Shown: one piece after another, positions 45,628-54,251 of the stretch
Layout of the letters: every line of letters begins with the position of its first letter
Numbering within the stretch: the stretch's first letter is position 1
Source: Rhodococcus sp. 14-1411-2a
Lineage (GTDB): Bacteria > Actinomycetota > Actinomycetes > Mycobacteriales > Mycobacteriaceae
DNA length: 64,000 bases
NCBI RefSeq assembly: GCF_002259485.1
Contig: NZ_NPGA01000015.1
Coordinates: 310,001-374,000, forward strand
Reading direction: 5' to 3'
Position numbers and translations under genes: made by a program
Notes under the pieces: model-generated
Told to the model about the DNA's origin: nothing
The model's input: the letters and a program-made list of their open reading frames with translations, nothing else
The model's database searches: none

Positions 45628-46647
45628 GTGAGTACAGACGACGCTGCCGTAGCAACGGTCGTTGCCGGAGTCGACCTGGGTGACCCGGAGCTCGCGCGAA
45701 CCGTCGCCGACGGCCTCGCACGCGTCGAAGAACTGATGATCAGCGAGCTCTCCGACGGTGAGGAGTTCCTCACCGAGGCCGCTCTGCACCTGGCCAAGGC
45801 CGGCGGAAAGCGCTTCCGACCCCTGTTCACCGTGCTGACCGGTCAGCTGGGACCGTCGCCGACCGATCCGGCGATCGTCACCGCGGCCACGGTCGTCGAG
45901 CTGGTTCATCTGGCGACGCTCTATCACGACGACGTCATGGACGAGGCGTCGATGCGTCGAGGTGCCGAGAGCGCGAACTCACGCTGGGGCAACAGTGTGG
46001 CGATCCTCGCAGGCGACTACTTGTTCGCGCATGCGTCTCGTCTGGTGTCCACCCTCGGACCCGACGCCGTCCGCATCATCGCCGAGACCTTCGCAGAACT
46101 CGTCACCGGTCAGATGCGCGAAACCATCGGGGCCAAGAGCACCGACGATCCCGTCGCGCACTACCTGAAGGTCGTGTGGGAGAAGACCGGATCGCTCATC
46201 GCCTCGTGCGGACGCTTCGGCGGAACGTTCAGCGGCGGCGACGCCGAACATGTGGGACGCCTCGAGCGCCTCGGTGACGCCGTCGGTACCGCCTTCCAGA
46301 TCTCCGACGACATCATCGACATCTCCTCGGCCACCGAGCAGTCCGGAAAGACTCCCGGCACCGACCTGCGGGAGGGCGTACACACTCTGCCGGTGCTCTT
46401 CGCGCTGCGCGAGGAAGGTACCGACGGCGATCGGCTGCGCGAGATCCTCGCCGGTCCGGTCACCGAAGACGCGCTGGTCACCGAGGCTCTGGAGCTGCTG
46501 CAGCGCTCACCCGGCATGGTCTCGGCAAAGAAGACACTCGGTGAATATGCCGCGCGGGCACACGCAGAACTCGCCCTGTTGCCGCAGGGTCCGGCCAACG
46601 ATGCCCTCGGCCGCCTGGTGAACTACACCGTCGAGCGCGTCGGGTAG
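45628..46647 (+). CDS. grcC: Polyprenyl diphosphate synthase (GrcC type)
   Basis: The 339-residue trans-prenyltransferase builds the polyprenyl chain from isopentenyl diphosphate. It has GGKRFRP, the first Asp-rich motif DDVMD at 101-105 (chain-length region [11 protein letters not shown]), and the second DDIID near 230. The neighbourhood makes it the likely source of the menaquinone tail used by MenA; from sequence alone the chain length cannot be given. GTG 45628 gives the usual N terminus. It is divergent from menJ. Confidence 0.92.
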   Translation: MSTDDAAVATVVAGVDLGDPELARTVADGLARVEELMISELSDGEEFLTEAALHLAKAGGKRFRPLFTVLTGQLGPSPTDPAIVTAATVVELVHLATLYHDDVMDEASMRRGAESANSRWGNSVAILAGDYLFAHASRLVSTLGPDAVRIIAETFAELVTGQMRETIGAKSTDDPVAHYLKVVWEKTGSLIASCGRFGGTFSGGDAEHVGRLERLGDAVGTAFQISDDIIDISSATEQSGKTPGTDLREGVHTLPVLFALREEGTDGDRLREILAGPVTEDALVTEALELLQRSPGMVSAKKTLGEYAARAHAELALLPQGPANDALGRLVNYTVERVG

Positions 46648-46736
46648 TCGGCTCGGACTTCGGGCCGGGAACTGCCGGTCCAGGTGTTTTCGTTGAATCG
46701 GGTAGGAAGACCCGGTACGAGGAGGCATCTTCAGTC

Positions 46737-47606
46737 ATGAACGGTTACGCGAACGGTGCGAAGACTTTCGGCCTGTTGGTCGGGATGTCGGCGCTCATCG
46801 TGTTCATCGGTTCGCTGTTCGGTAACGCGACCATTCTCATCGGCTCCATCGTGTTGGCAGTCGGCGTCAACGGCTACGCGTACTTCAACAGCGCGAAGAT
46901 GGCCCTGCGGTCGATGCATGCGGTGCCGGTGACCGAGCTCGAGCAGCCGGCGATGTATCGCATTGTGCGTGAGCTGGCGACGGCCGCTCATCAGCCGATG
47001 CCTGCGCTGTACGTCAGTCCCACCAACAACCCCAACGCGTTCGCCACCGGCCGCAACCCCCGCAACGCTGCGGTGTGCTGCACCGAGGGCATTCTGCGGA
47101 TCCTGGACGAGCGGGAACTGCGCGCGGTGCTCGGGCACGAGCTCTCGCACGTCTACAACCGCGACATCCTGATCTCGTCGGTGGCCGGTGCGATGGCGTC
47201 GGTCATCTCGGGTCTGGCGAACCTCGCCTTCTTCGCCAACATTTTCGGCGGACGCGGCAACGGGGGCCCGAACCCGCTTGCGTTGCTGCTGGTGTCGATG
47301 CTGGGGCCCGTTGCGGCCAGCCTGGTTCGCCTTGCGGTCTCTCGTTCGCGTGAGTACCAGGCCGACCAGTCCGGGGCCGAGCTGACCGGTGACCCGTTGG
47401 CGTTGGCGTCGGCGCTCCGCAAGCTCGAGCAGGGAGTGCAGCTGGCACCGCTGCCGCCCGAGCCGCGGTTGGCGGCGGAGTCGCATCTGATGATCGCGAA
47501 TCCGTTCCGCATGGGCGACAAGGCCGGGCAGCTGTTCGCCACCCACCCGCCGATGGCCGACCGCATCGAGCGACTCGAGCGGATGGCCGGCCACCGGCCG
47601 TACTGA
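46737..47606 (+). CDS. htpX: Protease HtpX
   Basis: HtpX is a membrane zinc metalloprotease of the M48 family that removes damaged membrane proteins. The 289-residue product has two N-terminal spans, HELSH at 134-138, and two further hydrophobic segments after it, followed by [18 protein letters not shown], in which the Glu is the third zinc ligand. GAGG-type bases precede ATG 46737 (ACGAGGAGGCATC). The gene order grcC-htpX matches M. tuberculosis. Confidence 0.94.
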   Translation: MNGYANGAKTFGLLVGMSALIVFIGSLFGNATILIGSIVLAVGVNGYAYFNSAKMALRSMHAVPVTELEQPAMYRIVRELATAAHQPMPALYVSPTNNPNAFATGRNPRNAAVCCTEGILRILDERELRAVLGHELSHVYNRDILISSVAGAMASVISGLANLAFFANIFGGRGNGGPNPLALLLVSMLGPVAASLVRLAVSRSREYQADQSGAELTGDPLALASALRKLEQGVQLAPLPPEPRLAAESHLMIANPFRMGDKAGQLFATHPPMADRIERLERMAGHRPY

Positions 47607-47612
47607 GCGGCT

Positions 47613-47670
47613 GCGCCGCATGTGAGCAGAAACTCGTAGCCCACTACGAGGTTCCGTGCACATGCGGCGC
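47613..47670. repeat. Long intergenic palindrome, copy 2
   Basis: Arms of 27 bp begin GCGCCGCATGTGAGCAGAAA and pair with the right arm ending TGCGGCGC, around CCCA. The flanking TGAGCGGCTGCG and the GAAACTCGTAGC core are shared with copy 1 at 34075-34120. It follows the htpX stop codon and probably ends its transcript. Confidence 0.8.
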
Positions 47671-47767
47671 AGGAGTGGAGCCTGCGGAACGACCCGGGTG
47701 AGCAGGAGTGGAGCCTGCGGAACGACCCGGGTGAGCAGGAGTGGAGCCTGCGGAACGACCCAGGTGA
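47669..47767 (+). repeat. Three tandem 33-bp units
   Basis: The unit GCAGGAGTGGAGCCTGCGG plus AACGACCCGGGTGA is repeated at 47669, 47702 and 47735, with one mismatch in the last. GCAGG...CCTGC can fold as a small hairpin. Related single or double copies occur at 29844, 48678 and 52409. Confidence 0.9.
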
Positions 47768-47776
47768 GAAGCCGCT

Positions 47777-48277
47777 CTACCGGTAGTTGACGAACTGCAG
47801 CGCGATGCCGAAGTCCTCGTTCTTGAGCAGCTGCTGGATGGCCTGCAGGTCGTCGCGCTTCTTGCTGCTCACGCGCAGTTCGTCGCCCTGGATCTGCGCC
47901 TTGACGCCCTTGGGGCCGTCGTCGCGGATCTTCTTGGAGATCTTCTTGGCGTTCTCGGTCGTGATGCCCTGCACCAGCTTGCCGGTGACCTTGTAGACCT
48001 TGCCGGACGCGGCCGGATCGTTGGTCTCGAAGGCCTTGAGGGAGACGTCCCGTCGGATCAACTTTTCCTTGAACACGTCGAGGGCGGCCTTGACCTTCTC
48101 CTCGGATTCGGACGTGATGACGATCGTCTCGGACTCGCCGCTACCGGACCATTCGATGCTGGTGTCGGATCCGCGGAAGTCGAAGCGGGTCGCCAGCTCC
48201 TTCGCGGCCTGTCCGACGGCGTTGTCCACTTCCTGTCGGTCGACCTTGCTCACTACGTCGAAGGACGAATCAGCCAC
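47777..48277 (-). CDS. yajQ: YajQ family nucleotide-binding protein
   Basis: The 166-residue protein is a complete YajQ/DUF520 family member: [21 protein letters not shown] at the start, [13 protein letters not shown], and [25 protein letters not shown] at the end. YajQ relatives in Xanthomonas and Pseudomonas bind cyclic di-GMP and act as effectors; others bind tRNA or nucleotides. The window also encodes a cyclase and a phosphodiesterase, so a c-di-GMP link is possible. It converges with htpX across the repeats. Confidence 0.94.
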   Translation of the reverse strand: MADSSFDVVSKVDRQEVDNAVGQAAKELATRFDFRGSDTSIEWSGSGESETIVITSESEEKVKAALDVFKEKLIRRDVSLKAFETNDPAASGKVYKVTGKLVQGITTENAKKISKKIRDDGPKGVKAQIQGDELRVSSKKRDDLQAIQQLLKNEDFGIALQFVNYR

Positions 48278-48380
48278 TTCTCACACTCTCCAGTCGAATC
48301 GAAAATTTGGTTTGGCGGTGGTGTCGGTCCACATCCCGCAGGGACTTTATCGGCCCGCTACCGACCGTATCCACCCGGTT

Positions 48381-48411
48381 TGCGTTCCGGGGGGACGTTC
48401 GTTGTATTCTT
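48381..48411 (+). promoter_or_regulatory. Candidate promoter of tRNA-Tyr
   Basis: TTGCGT at 48381 and TATTCT at 48406 form sigma-A-like -35 and -10 boxes with a rather long 19-base spacer, about 42 bases before the tRNA-Tyr gene. Confidence 0.35.
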
Positions 48412-48452
48412 CTCACCGCGCCGAAGAGCAGTACGGGCTTCGATCGCATCAC

Positions 48453-48535
48453 GGCAGATTGCCCGAGCGGCCAATGGGAGCGGACTGTAAATCCGTCGGC
48501 TTATGCCTACGTAGGTTCGAATCCTACATCTGCCA
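48453..48535 (+). tRNA. tRNA-Tyr (anticodon GTA)
   Basis: An 83-base type II tRNA. The acceptor stem GGCAGAT pairs with ATCTGCC, the anticodon GTA is at 48487-48489 in CTGTAAA, a long variable arm follows, and the T arm holds GGTTCGAATCC. CCA is not encoded. Confidence 0.95.
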
Positions 48536-48615
48536 CACCTGGAACCCCGGCGAGGATTTCTTTCGCTGGGGTTTCCATGTGAAGAGGGACATGAACGGCT
48601 CGCTGACCACGCAAT

Positions 48616-48643
48616 TTGGTAGTCGGCGCTCCGAATGTGTAAC
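48616..48643 (+). promoter_or_regulatory. Candidate promoter of tRNA-Thr
   Basis: TTGGTA at 48616 and TGTAAC at 48638 with a 16-base spacer resemble sigma-A boxes (four of six matches each). It lies 75 bases before tRNA-Thr. Confidence 0.3.
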
Positions 48644-48677
48644 CTCTTGAAGGCTTCAGCGCACGGCTCGATGTGCC

Positions 48678-48707
48678 CTGGAGTGGAGCCTGCGGAACGA
48701 CTGTTCC
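48678..48707 (+). repeat. Single copy of the 33-bp repeat family
   Basis: CTGGAGTGGAGCCTGCGGAA followed by CGACTGTTCC matches the core of the array at 47669-47767. It lies 11 bases before tRNA-Thr. Confidence 0.7.
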
Positions 48708-48717
48708 GTAGCCACCC

Positions 48718-48790
48718 GCCCCCTTAGCTCAGTCGGTAGAGCGTTTCCATGGTAAGGAAAAGGTCAACGGTTCGATTCCGTTAGGGGGCT
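48718..48790 (+). tRNA. tRNA-Thr (anticodon GGT)
   Basis: A 73-base cloverleaf. GCCCCCT pairs with AGGGGGC, the D arm is AGCTCAGTCGGTAGAGC, the anticodon GGT is at 48751-48753 in a TTTCC/GGAAA stem, and the T loop is TTCGATT. CCA is not encoded. Confidence 0.95.
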
Positions 48791-48852
48791 CGCTGGATTG
48801 GATGGCTCGACGTCGCGTTCCCCGCGTGGGATGGTGGACGGTGAGCACCTGA

Positions 48853-48925
48853 GGCGGTGTAGCTCAGTTGGTAGAGCAAACGACTCATAATCGTTGCGTC
48901 GCCGGTTCAAGTCCGGTCACCGCTA
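48853..48925 (+). tRNA. tRNA-Met (elongator-like, anticodon CAT)
   Basis: A 73-base cloverleaf. GGCGGTG pairs with CACCGCT, the D arm is AGCTCAGTTGGTAGAGC, the anticodon CAT is at 48886-48888, and the T arm is CCGGTTCAAGTCCGG. It lacks the three G-C pairs of the initiator anticodon stem, so it is elongator type. Confidence 0.95.
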
Positions 48926-49006
48926 CACAGTAGGCAAGCACGACCAGTAGCACTCATGAACAGTCCTGATTGACCCTGATCAGATTTACCCGAAAGTAGG
49001 CGTCCA

Positions 49007-49174
49007 GTGGCCTCCTCCACCGATGTGCGGCCCAAGATCACCTTGGCCTGCGAGGTTTGCAAGCACCGCAACTACATCACCAAGAAGAACCGTCGGAACG
49101 ACCCCGACCGCATCGAGCTGAAGAAGTTCTGCTCCAACTGCGGAACGCACCGGGCGCACCGCGAATCCCGCTAG
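49007..49174 (+). CDS. rpmG: 50S ribosomal protein L33
   Basis: This 55-residue gene encodes L33 with both zinc-binding CxxC pairs (CEVCKH and CSNCGTH), so it is the zinc-containing (C+) form. The reading frame is GTG 49007 to TAG 49172-49174, starting [14 protein letters not shown] and ending THRAHRESR, as in other actinobacteria. It lies 81 bases after tRNA-Met and 108 bases before hadA, the same order as rpmG2-hadA in M. tuberculosis. Confidence 0.96.
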   Translation: MASSTDVRPKITLACEVCKHRNYITKKNRRNDPDRIELKKFCSNCGTHRAHRESR

Positions 49175-49222
49175 TCTGCTCGGCTCGCTGGTTCGCAGTC
49201 CCGATTTTTCTTCGGCGCCCGG

Positions 49223-49249
49223 CGTTAGGTCGCATTTTCTTCCCTAACG
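49223..49249. other. Short inverted repeat between rpmG and hadA
   Basis: CGTTAGG and CCTAACG pair around a 13-base T-rich loop. It lies 34 bases before hadA. It could be a weak terminator of rpmG or an operator; neither is shown. Confidence 0.3.
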
Positions 49250-49282
49250 GCTCTTGCGTCCAGGGTAGAAAAGGTCTCCACC

Positions 49283-49825
49283 GTGTCACAAGCTCCACAT
49301 GACGTACCGGCCATGGATGCATCCGCTCACGCGGCGTCCATGGTCGGTTGTCATTTCCGCGTCGACGACTTCTACGAGGTCGGCCGCGAGAAGGTTCGTG
49401 AGTATGCGCGTGCCGTCCAGGATTTCCATCCCGCGCACCACGACGAGGACGCAGCGAAGGGCCTCGGTTACGACGGTCTCCTCGCGCCCTTGACCTTCGT
49501 TTCCCTGCTCGGGATCATGTCGCAGACCCGCATGTTGCAAGAGGTCATCACGGGTTACGACCCGAGTCAGATCCTGCAGACCGATCAAAAACTGGAGTTC
49601 CATCGCCCGATCCAGGTCGGCGATCGAATTTTCTGCGACGTGTATCTCGAGTCGTTCCGGCAGATGGGTGGCAGCGACATCATGACCACCAAGAACATCA
49701 TCACCGATCAGAACGGCGACCTCGTGCAAACCACGTGGACGACGATCGTCGCGCGAACCGGCGGGGAGATCGACGAGAACATCGCCCATGCGGTGAAGGA
49801 AGTGATCAGGCATGGCGCTTCGTAA
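49283..49825 (+). CDS. hadA: (3R)-hydroxyacyl-ACP dehydratase subunit HadA
   Basis: HadA is the structural partner of HadB in the FAS-II dehydratase that elongates mycolic acid precursors. The 180-residue product has the MaoC-like hotdog layout: VREYARAVQDFHPAHHDED is the motif region, LLAPLTFVSLLG forms the central helix, and LEFHRPIQVGDRIFCDVYLES follows. GTG 49283 gives the N terminus. It overlaps hadB by 14 bases. Confidence 0.93.
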   Translation: MSQAPHDVPAMDASAHAASMVGCHFRVDDFYEVGREKVREYARAVQDFHPAHHDEDAAKGLGYDGLLAPLTFVSLLGIMSQTRMLQEVITGYDPSQILQTDQKLEFHRPIQVGDRIFCDVYLESFRQMGGSDIMTTKNIITDQNGDLVQTTWTTIVARTGGEIDENIAHAVKEVIRHGAS

Positions 49826-50237
49826 CTTCGACGACGTATCGGTCGGGGACGAACTGCCTGAGCGAGTGGTGTCCCTGACCCGCGGCGACCTGGTCAACTA
49901 CGCAGGCGTGTCCGGCGATCCCAACCCGATCCACTGGAGTGACGAGGTCGTCGCGCTGGCCGGATTGGACGACGTCATCGCGCACGGGATGCTGACGATG
50001 GGCCTCGGTGCCGGTTTCGTCACGTCGTGGCTCGGCGACCCGGGTGCGGTCACCGAGTACAACGTGCGCTTCACCAGTGCGGTGTTGGTCCCGGCCGATG
50101 CCCCGGCGTCGGTGGAGTTCACCGGCAAGGTCAAGTCCGTGGACGCCGACGAGCGAACCGCGATCGTCGCCATCGTCGCGAAGTCCGCAGGCAAGAAGAT
50201 TTTCGGGCGAGCGACCGCAACGGTGCGCTTGGCCTGA
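49812..50237 (+). CDS. hadB: (3R)-hydroxyacyl-ACP dehydratase subunit HadB
   Basis: HadB is the catalytic hotdog subunit. The hydratase-2 motif YAGVSGDPNPIHWSDE places the catalytic Asp at 36 and His at 41, the same numbers as in M. tuberculosis HadB. VIAHGMLTMGLGAGFV is the substrate-channel helix. The 141-residue gene is complete. In mycobacteria hadC follows; here no third hotdog gene exists before tRNA-Trp, so only the HadAB enzyme is encoded at this locus. Confidence 0.94.
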   Translation: MALRNFDDVSVGDELPERVVSLTRGDLVNYAGVSGDPNPIHWSDEVVALAGLDDVIAHGMLTMGLGAGFVTSWLGDPGAVTEYNVRFTSAVLVPADAPASVEFTGKVKSVDADERTAIVAIVAKSAGKKIFGRATATVRLA

Positions 50238-50283
50238 GCATGGTCGATCCGGCGGAGGTCGTTCACCGCCGGGACGACGGGAT

Positions 50284-50313
50284 TTATCTGTTCCGAAGGG
50301 TGTGCAGTACACT
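50284..50313 (+). promoter_or_regulatory. Candidate promoter for tRNA-Trp and secE
   Basis: TTATCT at 50284 and TACACT at 50308 with an 18-base spacer are weak sigma-A-like boxes in the 190-base gap between hadB and tRNA-Trp. The -10 box is good and the -35 box poor. Confidence 0.3.
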
Positions 50314-50406
50314 GAGATTTCTGGGGTAATTCGGCGCTCCGCGCTGCCCGCGTCCTCCCTCTGGAGAGCGCGAAGGCTGTGTGTGGGAGCCGAATGGACA
50401 CCAGAG

Positions 50407-50426
50407 CGGCCGAGAAGCTTCGGCCG
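50407..50426 (+). other. Hairpin directly before tRNA-Trp
   Basis: CGGCCGA and TCGGCCG pair around GAAGCT and end two bases before the tRNA. It may help leader processing or terminate hadB readthrough; it is not part of the cloverleaf. Confidence 0.45.
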
Positions 50427-50427
50427 A

Positions 50428-50500
<73 letters not shown>

Positions 50501-50530
50501 CCCAAGGTGTCAGCAACTGAGAGGAACGAC

Positions 50531-51010
50531 GTGAGCGAGGAGCGCGGTAAGCGCGACGGTCGATCAGAGGAGGAGTTCGAGAACTCCTCGGCTTCGGGCG
50601 ACGTCGCACCTGGCTCCGAGGGCCGTCCTTCCGATGCTGACACCACTGCCGGTGAATCCGCTGCAGACGCCGTGGTGCCCACCGGCAAGCGATCCACCAG
50701 CAGGTCCCGCGGTAGCGCTTCGGGCGTGTCGATGTCCAAGGCTCCGGCCGCATCCACCGCGCCGGCCAAGACCAAGACCGGCAGGACTCGTTCGGGCAAG
50801 GTCAAAGCCGACAAGCGGCCGAACGTGTTCATGCGTCTGCTGCAGTTCTTCCGTGAGGTCGTCGCCGAGCTTCGCAAGGTCATCTGGCCGAACAAGAAGC
50901 AGATGGTCACCTACACCAGCGTCGTGCTCGTCTTCCTGACGTTCATGGTCGCGTACATCAGTGGCCTCGACCTGCTCTTCATCCAGGGCGTCGGCTGGCT
51001 GTTCGGCTGA
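50531..51010 (+). CDS. secE: Preprotein translocase subunit SecE
   Basis: SecE clamps SecY in the general secretion channel. The conserved part is the last 70 residues: an amphipathic helix [28 protein letters not shown] and one membrane span ([17 protein letters not shown]). The first 90 residues are a Ser/Thr/Lys-rich, probably disordered extension, typical of actinobacteria. GTG 50531 has GAGAGGAA upstream. nusG, rplK and rplA follow, the standard order. Confidence 0.94.
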   Translation: MSEERGKRDGRSEEEFENSSASGDVAPGSEGRPSDADTTAGESAADAVVPTGKRSTSRSRGSASGVSMSKAPAASTAPAKTKTGRTRSGKVKADKRPNVFMRLLQFFREVVAELRKVIWPNKKQMVTYTSVVLVFLTFMVAYISGLDLLFIQGVGWLFG

Positions 51011-51060
51011 CCGATCGCAGCTGCGTGAACTACCGACGATCGAACCGAGCAGGAAACTAG

Positions 51061-51900
<840 letters not shown>

Positions 51901-51962
51901 AAGCCGACCACAGACTTGCAGTAGCAACCGCAAGAAACCCGAGCGAATACAAGGAAAAAGAA

Positions 51963-52397
51963 ATGCCCCCGAAGAAGAAGAAGCTAGCCGGGATCATCAA
52001 GCTTCAGATCCAGGCCGGTGCCGCCAACCCGGCACCGCCCGTCGGCCCCGCACTGGGCCAGCACGGCGTCAACATCATGGAGTTCTGCAAGGCGTACAAC
52101 GCCGCGACCGAGTCGCAGCGCGGCAACGTCGTGCCGGTCGAGATCTCGGTCTACGAAGACCGTACGTTCGACTTCAAGCTGAAGACTCCTCCCGCCGCCA
52201 AGCTGCTGCTCAAGGCCGCAGGCGTGGCGAAGGGCTCCGGCGAGCCGCACAAGACCAAGGTCGCCAAGGTGACCATGGATCAGGTGCGCGAGATCGCCAA
52301 GACCAAGCAGGAAGACCTCAACGCCAACGACATCGATCAGGCCGCGAAGATCATCGCCGGCACTGCTCGCTCGATGGGCATCACCGTCGAAGGCTGA
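51963..52397 (+). CDS. rplK: 50S ribosomal protein L11
   Basis: L11 binds 23S rRNA at the GTPase centre and is the target region of thiostrepton. The 144-residue product begins [37 protein letters not shown], the family signature, and ends with the RNA-binding C-terminal domain ([18 protein letters not shown]). It is complete, with AAGGAAA eight bases before ATG. Confidence 0.97.
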
Positions 52398-52408
52398 TTT
52401 ACCTGCCC

Positions 52409-52468
52409 AGCAGGAGCGAAGCCTGCGGAGCGACCGTTCCAGCAGGAGCGGAGCCTGCGGAGCGACCA
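52409..52468 (+). repeat. Two copies of the 33-bp repeat family between rplK and rplA
   Basis: AGCAGGAGCGAAGCCTGCGG and AGCAGGAGCGGAGCCTGCGG, each followed by AGCGACC, stand in tandem (52409 and 52441). The family has thus entered the space inside a ribosomal protein operon. Confidence 0.85.
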
Positions 52469-52538
52469 AAGACACAGAACGTGGGAGAGCCGGCCAGGCT
52501 CGTCAACCACACTGAACTCGAACGAAGGACAGTAAGAC

Positions 52539-53258
52539 ATGGCAAAGCGCAGCAAGGCCTACCTCGAGCAGGCCGCGAAGATCGACCAGGACAACCTCTA
52601 CTCGCCTCTCGAAGCCGCGAAGCTGGCCAAGGAGACCGCGTCGAGCAAGTTCGACCCCACCGTCGAGGTCGCAGTGCGACTCGGCGTCGACCCCCGCAAG
52701 GCCGACCAGATGGTGCGCGGCACCGTCAACCTTCCCCACGGCACCGGCAAGACCGCTCGGGTTATTGTTTTCGCCGCTGGTGAGAAGGCTGCAGAGGCCG
52801 AGGCAGCAGGAGCCGACGTCGTCGGTGCAGAAGATCTGATCGAGCGCATCCAGGGCGGATTCCTGGACTTCGACGCAGCGATCGCCACCCCCGATCAGAT
52901 GGCCAAGGTCGGCCGCATCGCCCGTGTCCTCGGACCGCGTGGCCTGATGCCGAACCCGAAGACGGGCACGGTCACCAACGACGTGACCAAGGCCGTCAAC
53001 GACATCAAGGGCGGCAAGATCAACTTCCGCGTCGACAAGCAGGCCAACCTGCACTTCGTCATCGGCAAGGCCTCGTTCGACGAGACCAAGCTGGTGGAGA
53101 ACTACGGCGCAGCACTGGACGAGATCCTGCGTGCGAAGCCGTCGTCGGCCAAGGGCCGTTACGTCAAGAAGGTCACCGTCTCGACCACCACCGGACCCGG
53201 CGTCCAGGTCGACCCGAACCGCACGCGCAACCTCCTCGAGGACGACGCGAACGCGTAA
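52539..53258 (+). CDS. rplA: 50S ribosomal protein L1
   Basis: L1 forms the mobile stalk at the E site and can repress its own mRNA. The 239-residue product shows [19 protein letters not shown], the signature [23 protein letters not shown] and [18 protein letters not shown], all standard. GAAGGA lies before ATG 52539. A strong hairpin follows the stop codon. Confidence 0.97.
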   Translation: MAKRSKAYLEQAAKIDQDNLYSPLEAAKLAKETASSKFDPTVEVAVRLGVDPRKADQMVRGTVNLPHGTGKTARVIVFAAGEKAAEAEAAGADVVGAEDLIERIQGGFLDFDAAIATPDQMAKVGRIARVLGPRGLMPNPKTGTVTNDVTKAVNDIKGGKINFRVDKQANLHFVIGKASFDETKLVENYGAALDEILRAKPSSAKGRYVKKVTVSTTTGPGVQVDPNRTRNLLEDDANA

Positions 53259-53272
53259 ATCAGCTCAGCACT

Positions 53273-53317
53273 ACGACGAAGGCCGGCCCCGATACATCGG
53301 GTGCCGGCCTTCGTCGT
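53273..53317. terminator. Strong bidirectional terminator hairpin after rplA
   Basis: ACGACGAAGGCCGGC pairs with GCCGGCCTTCGTCGT over 15 bases, and the loop contains a second small stem CCCGAT/ATCGGG. It stands between convergent rplA and a hydrolase gene. The stem is stable, but there is only a weak T tract. Confidence 0.85.
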
Positions 53318-53329
53318 TCGTGGAGGTGC

Positions 53330-54241
53330 CTACGCAGCCCGCGCCCGAGCGAAGTTCGCCAGGATGATGCCCGCGATGCGGTCGATCAGTGCGGCGGGCA
53401 GGTCGTGGGCCATACCGTCGATCAGCGTCAGTTCGGCGTCGGGGACAGCGCGGGCGATGGCCTTCCCACCCGACGGCCGGACCAGTTTGTCGGCGGTGCC
53501 GTGGATTACCGTGGTGGGAGCGGTGATCTTCTTCGCGTAGGGCCGCAGACTGCCGGTGCCGGTGATGGCGGCCATCTGCCGCACGACACCGGACGGGTTG
53601 TAGTTCCGCTCGTACATCACCTGCGCGATCTCCAGTTGCTCCTCGGGCGGAGTGCGATAACCGGGGGAACCGATCGCGGCGAGCGTCTTCGCCGAATGCG
53701 CGATGATCTCGTCCTTGGTGGCGTCCTTCCCGACGCCACCGATGAGCGGCAGCAGGGCGCGTGGATCGGGCGGTGGCAGGAACGGTTCGTTGGTGCTCGA
53801 GAAGAGGATCCCGACCGACTTCGTTCGTTCGGGATAGCGTCCGGCGAAGACCTGGGTGATCATTCCGCCCATGGAGGCACCGACGACGTGCACCGAGTCG
53901 ATGTCGAGGTGGTCGAGCACGCCGACGGCGTCGGCCGCCATGTCCGTGATCGTGTAGGGCACGTCCGAGGACATCCCGAACTCGTGCCGGATCAGGCGAA
54001 GAATCTGGGAACCCCGCACTTTCTGCCCCGTCATCTTGGTGGACAACCCGATGTCGCGATTGTCGATTCGGATCACCCGGTAGCCGGCGTCGACGAGACG
54101 GGTGCAGAAGTCCATGGGCCACAACGTCAATTGCGCGGACAGGCCCATGATGAGCAACACTGCGGGGTCGTCGATCGACCCCATGTCCTCGTACGCGATC
54201 TCGACGGAGTTCGTCGGCGCGACACCTTGTTCGATTCTCAT
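53330..54241 (-). CDS. Alpha/beta-hydrolase fold protein
   Basis: The 303-residue product has LLIMGLSAQLTLWP as the oxyanion-hole region, the nucleophile elbow VVGASMGGMI with Ser123, a late aspartate region (VIHGTADKLVRP) and the catalytic His in DGMAHDLP. This matches typical esterases, lipases or haloperoxidase-like enzymes. The substrate is not evident. ATG 54241 is chosen; the frame extends upstream into the next gene. It lies 10 bases after the CocE-like gene on the same strand, so they are probably one transcript. Confidence 0.86.
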   Translation of the reverse strand: MRIEQGVAPTNSVEIAYEDMGSIDDPAVLLIMGLSAQLTLWPMDFCTRLVDAGYRVIRIDNRDIGLSTKMTGQKVRGSQILRLIRHEFGMSSDVPYTITDMAADAVGVLDHLDIDSVHVVGASMGGMITQVFAGRYPERTKSVGILFSSTNEPFLPPPDPRALLPLIGGVGKDATKDEIIAHSAKTLAAIGSPGYRTPPEEQLEIAQVMYERNYNPSGVVRQMAAITGTGSLRPYAKKITAPTTVIHGTADKLVRPSGGKAIARAVPDAELTLIDGMAHDLPAALIDRIAGIILANFARARAA

Positions 54242-54251
54242 GTTCTCGTTC

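Noticed and set aside
44192..45721. Longer N terminus for menJ starting near 45721
   Set aside because: The extra residues lack similarity to the family and would overlap the start of the divergent polyprenyl synthase gene; GTG 45439 gives the FAD motif at the expected distance.
47669..47767. Possible CRISPR array or coding repeat
   Set aside because: The three 33-bp units have no unique spacers, and no frame across them looks like a protein.
50238..50427. Search for hadC between hadB and tRNA-Trp
   Set aside because: No frame long enough for a hotdog domain exists; only a leader-like space with a hairpin was found.
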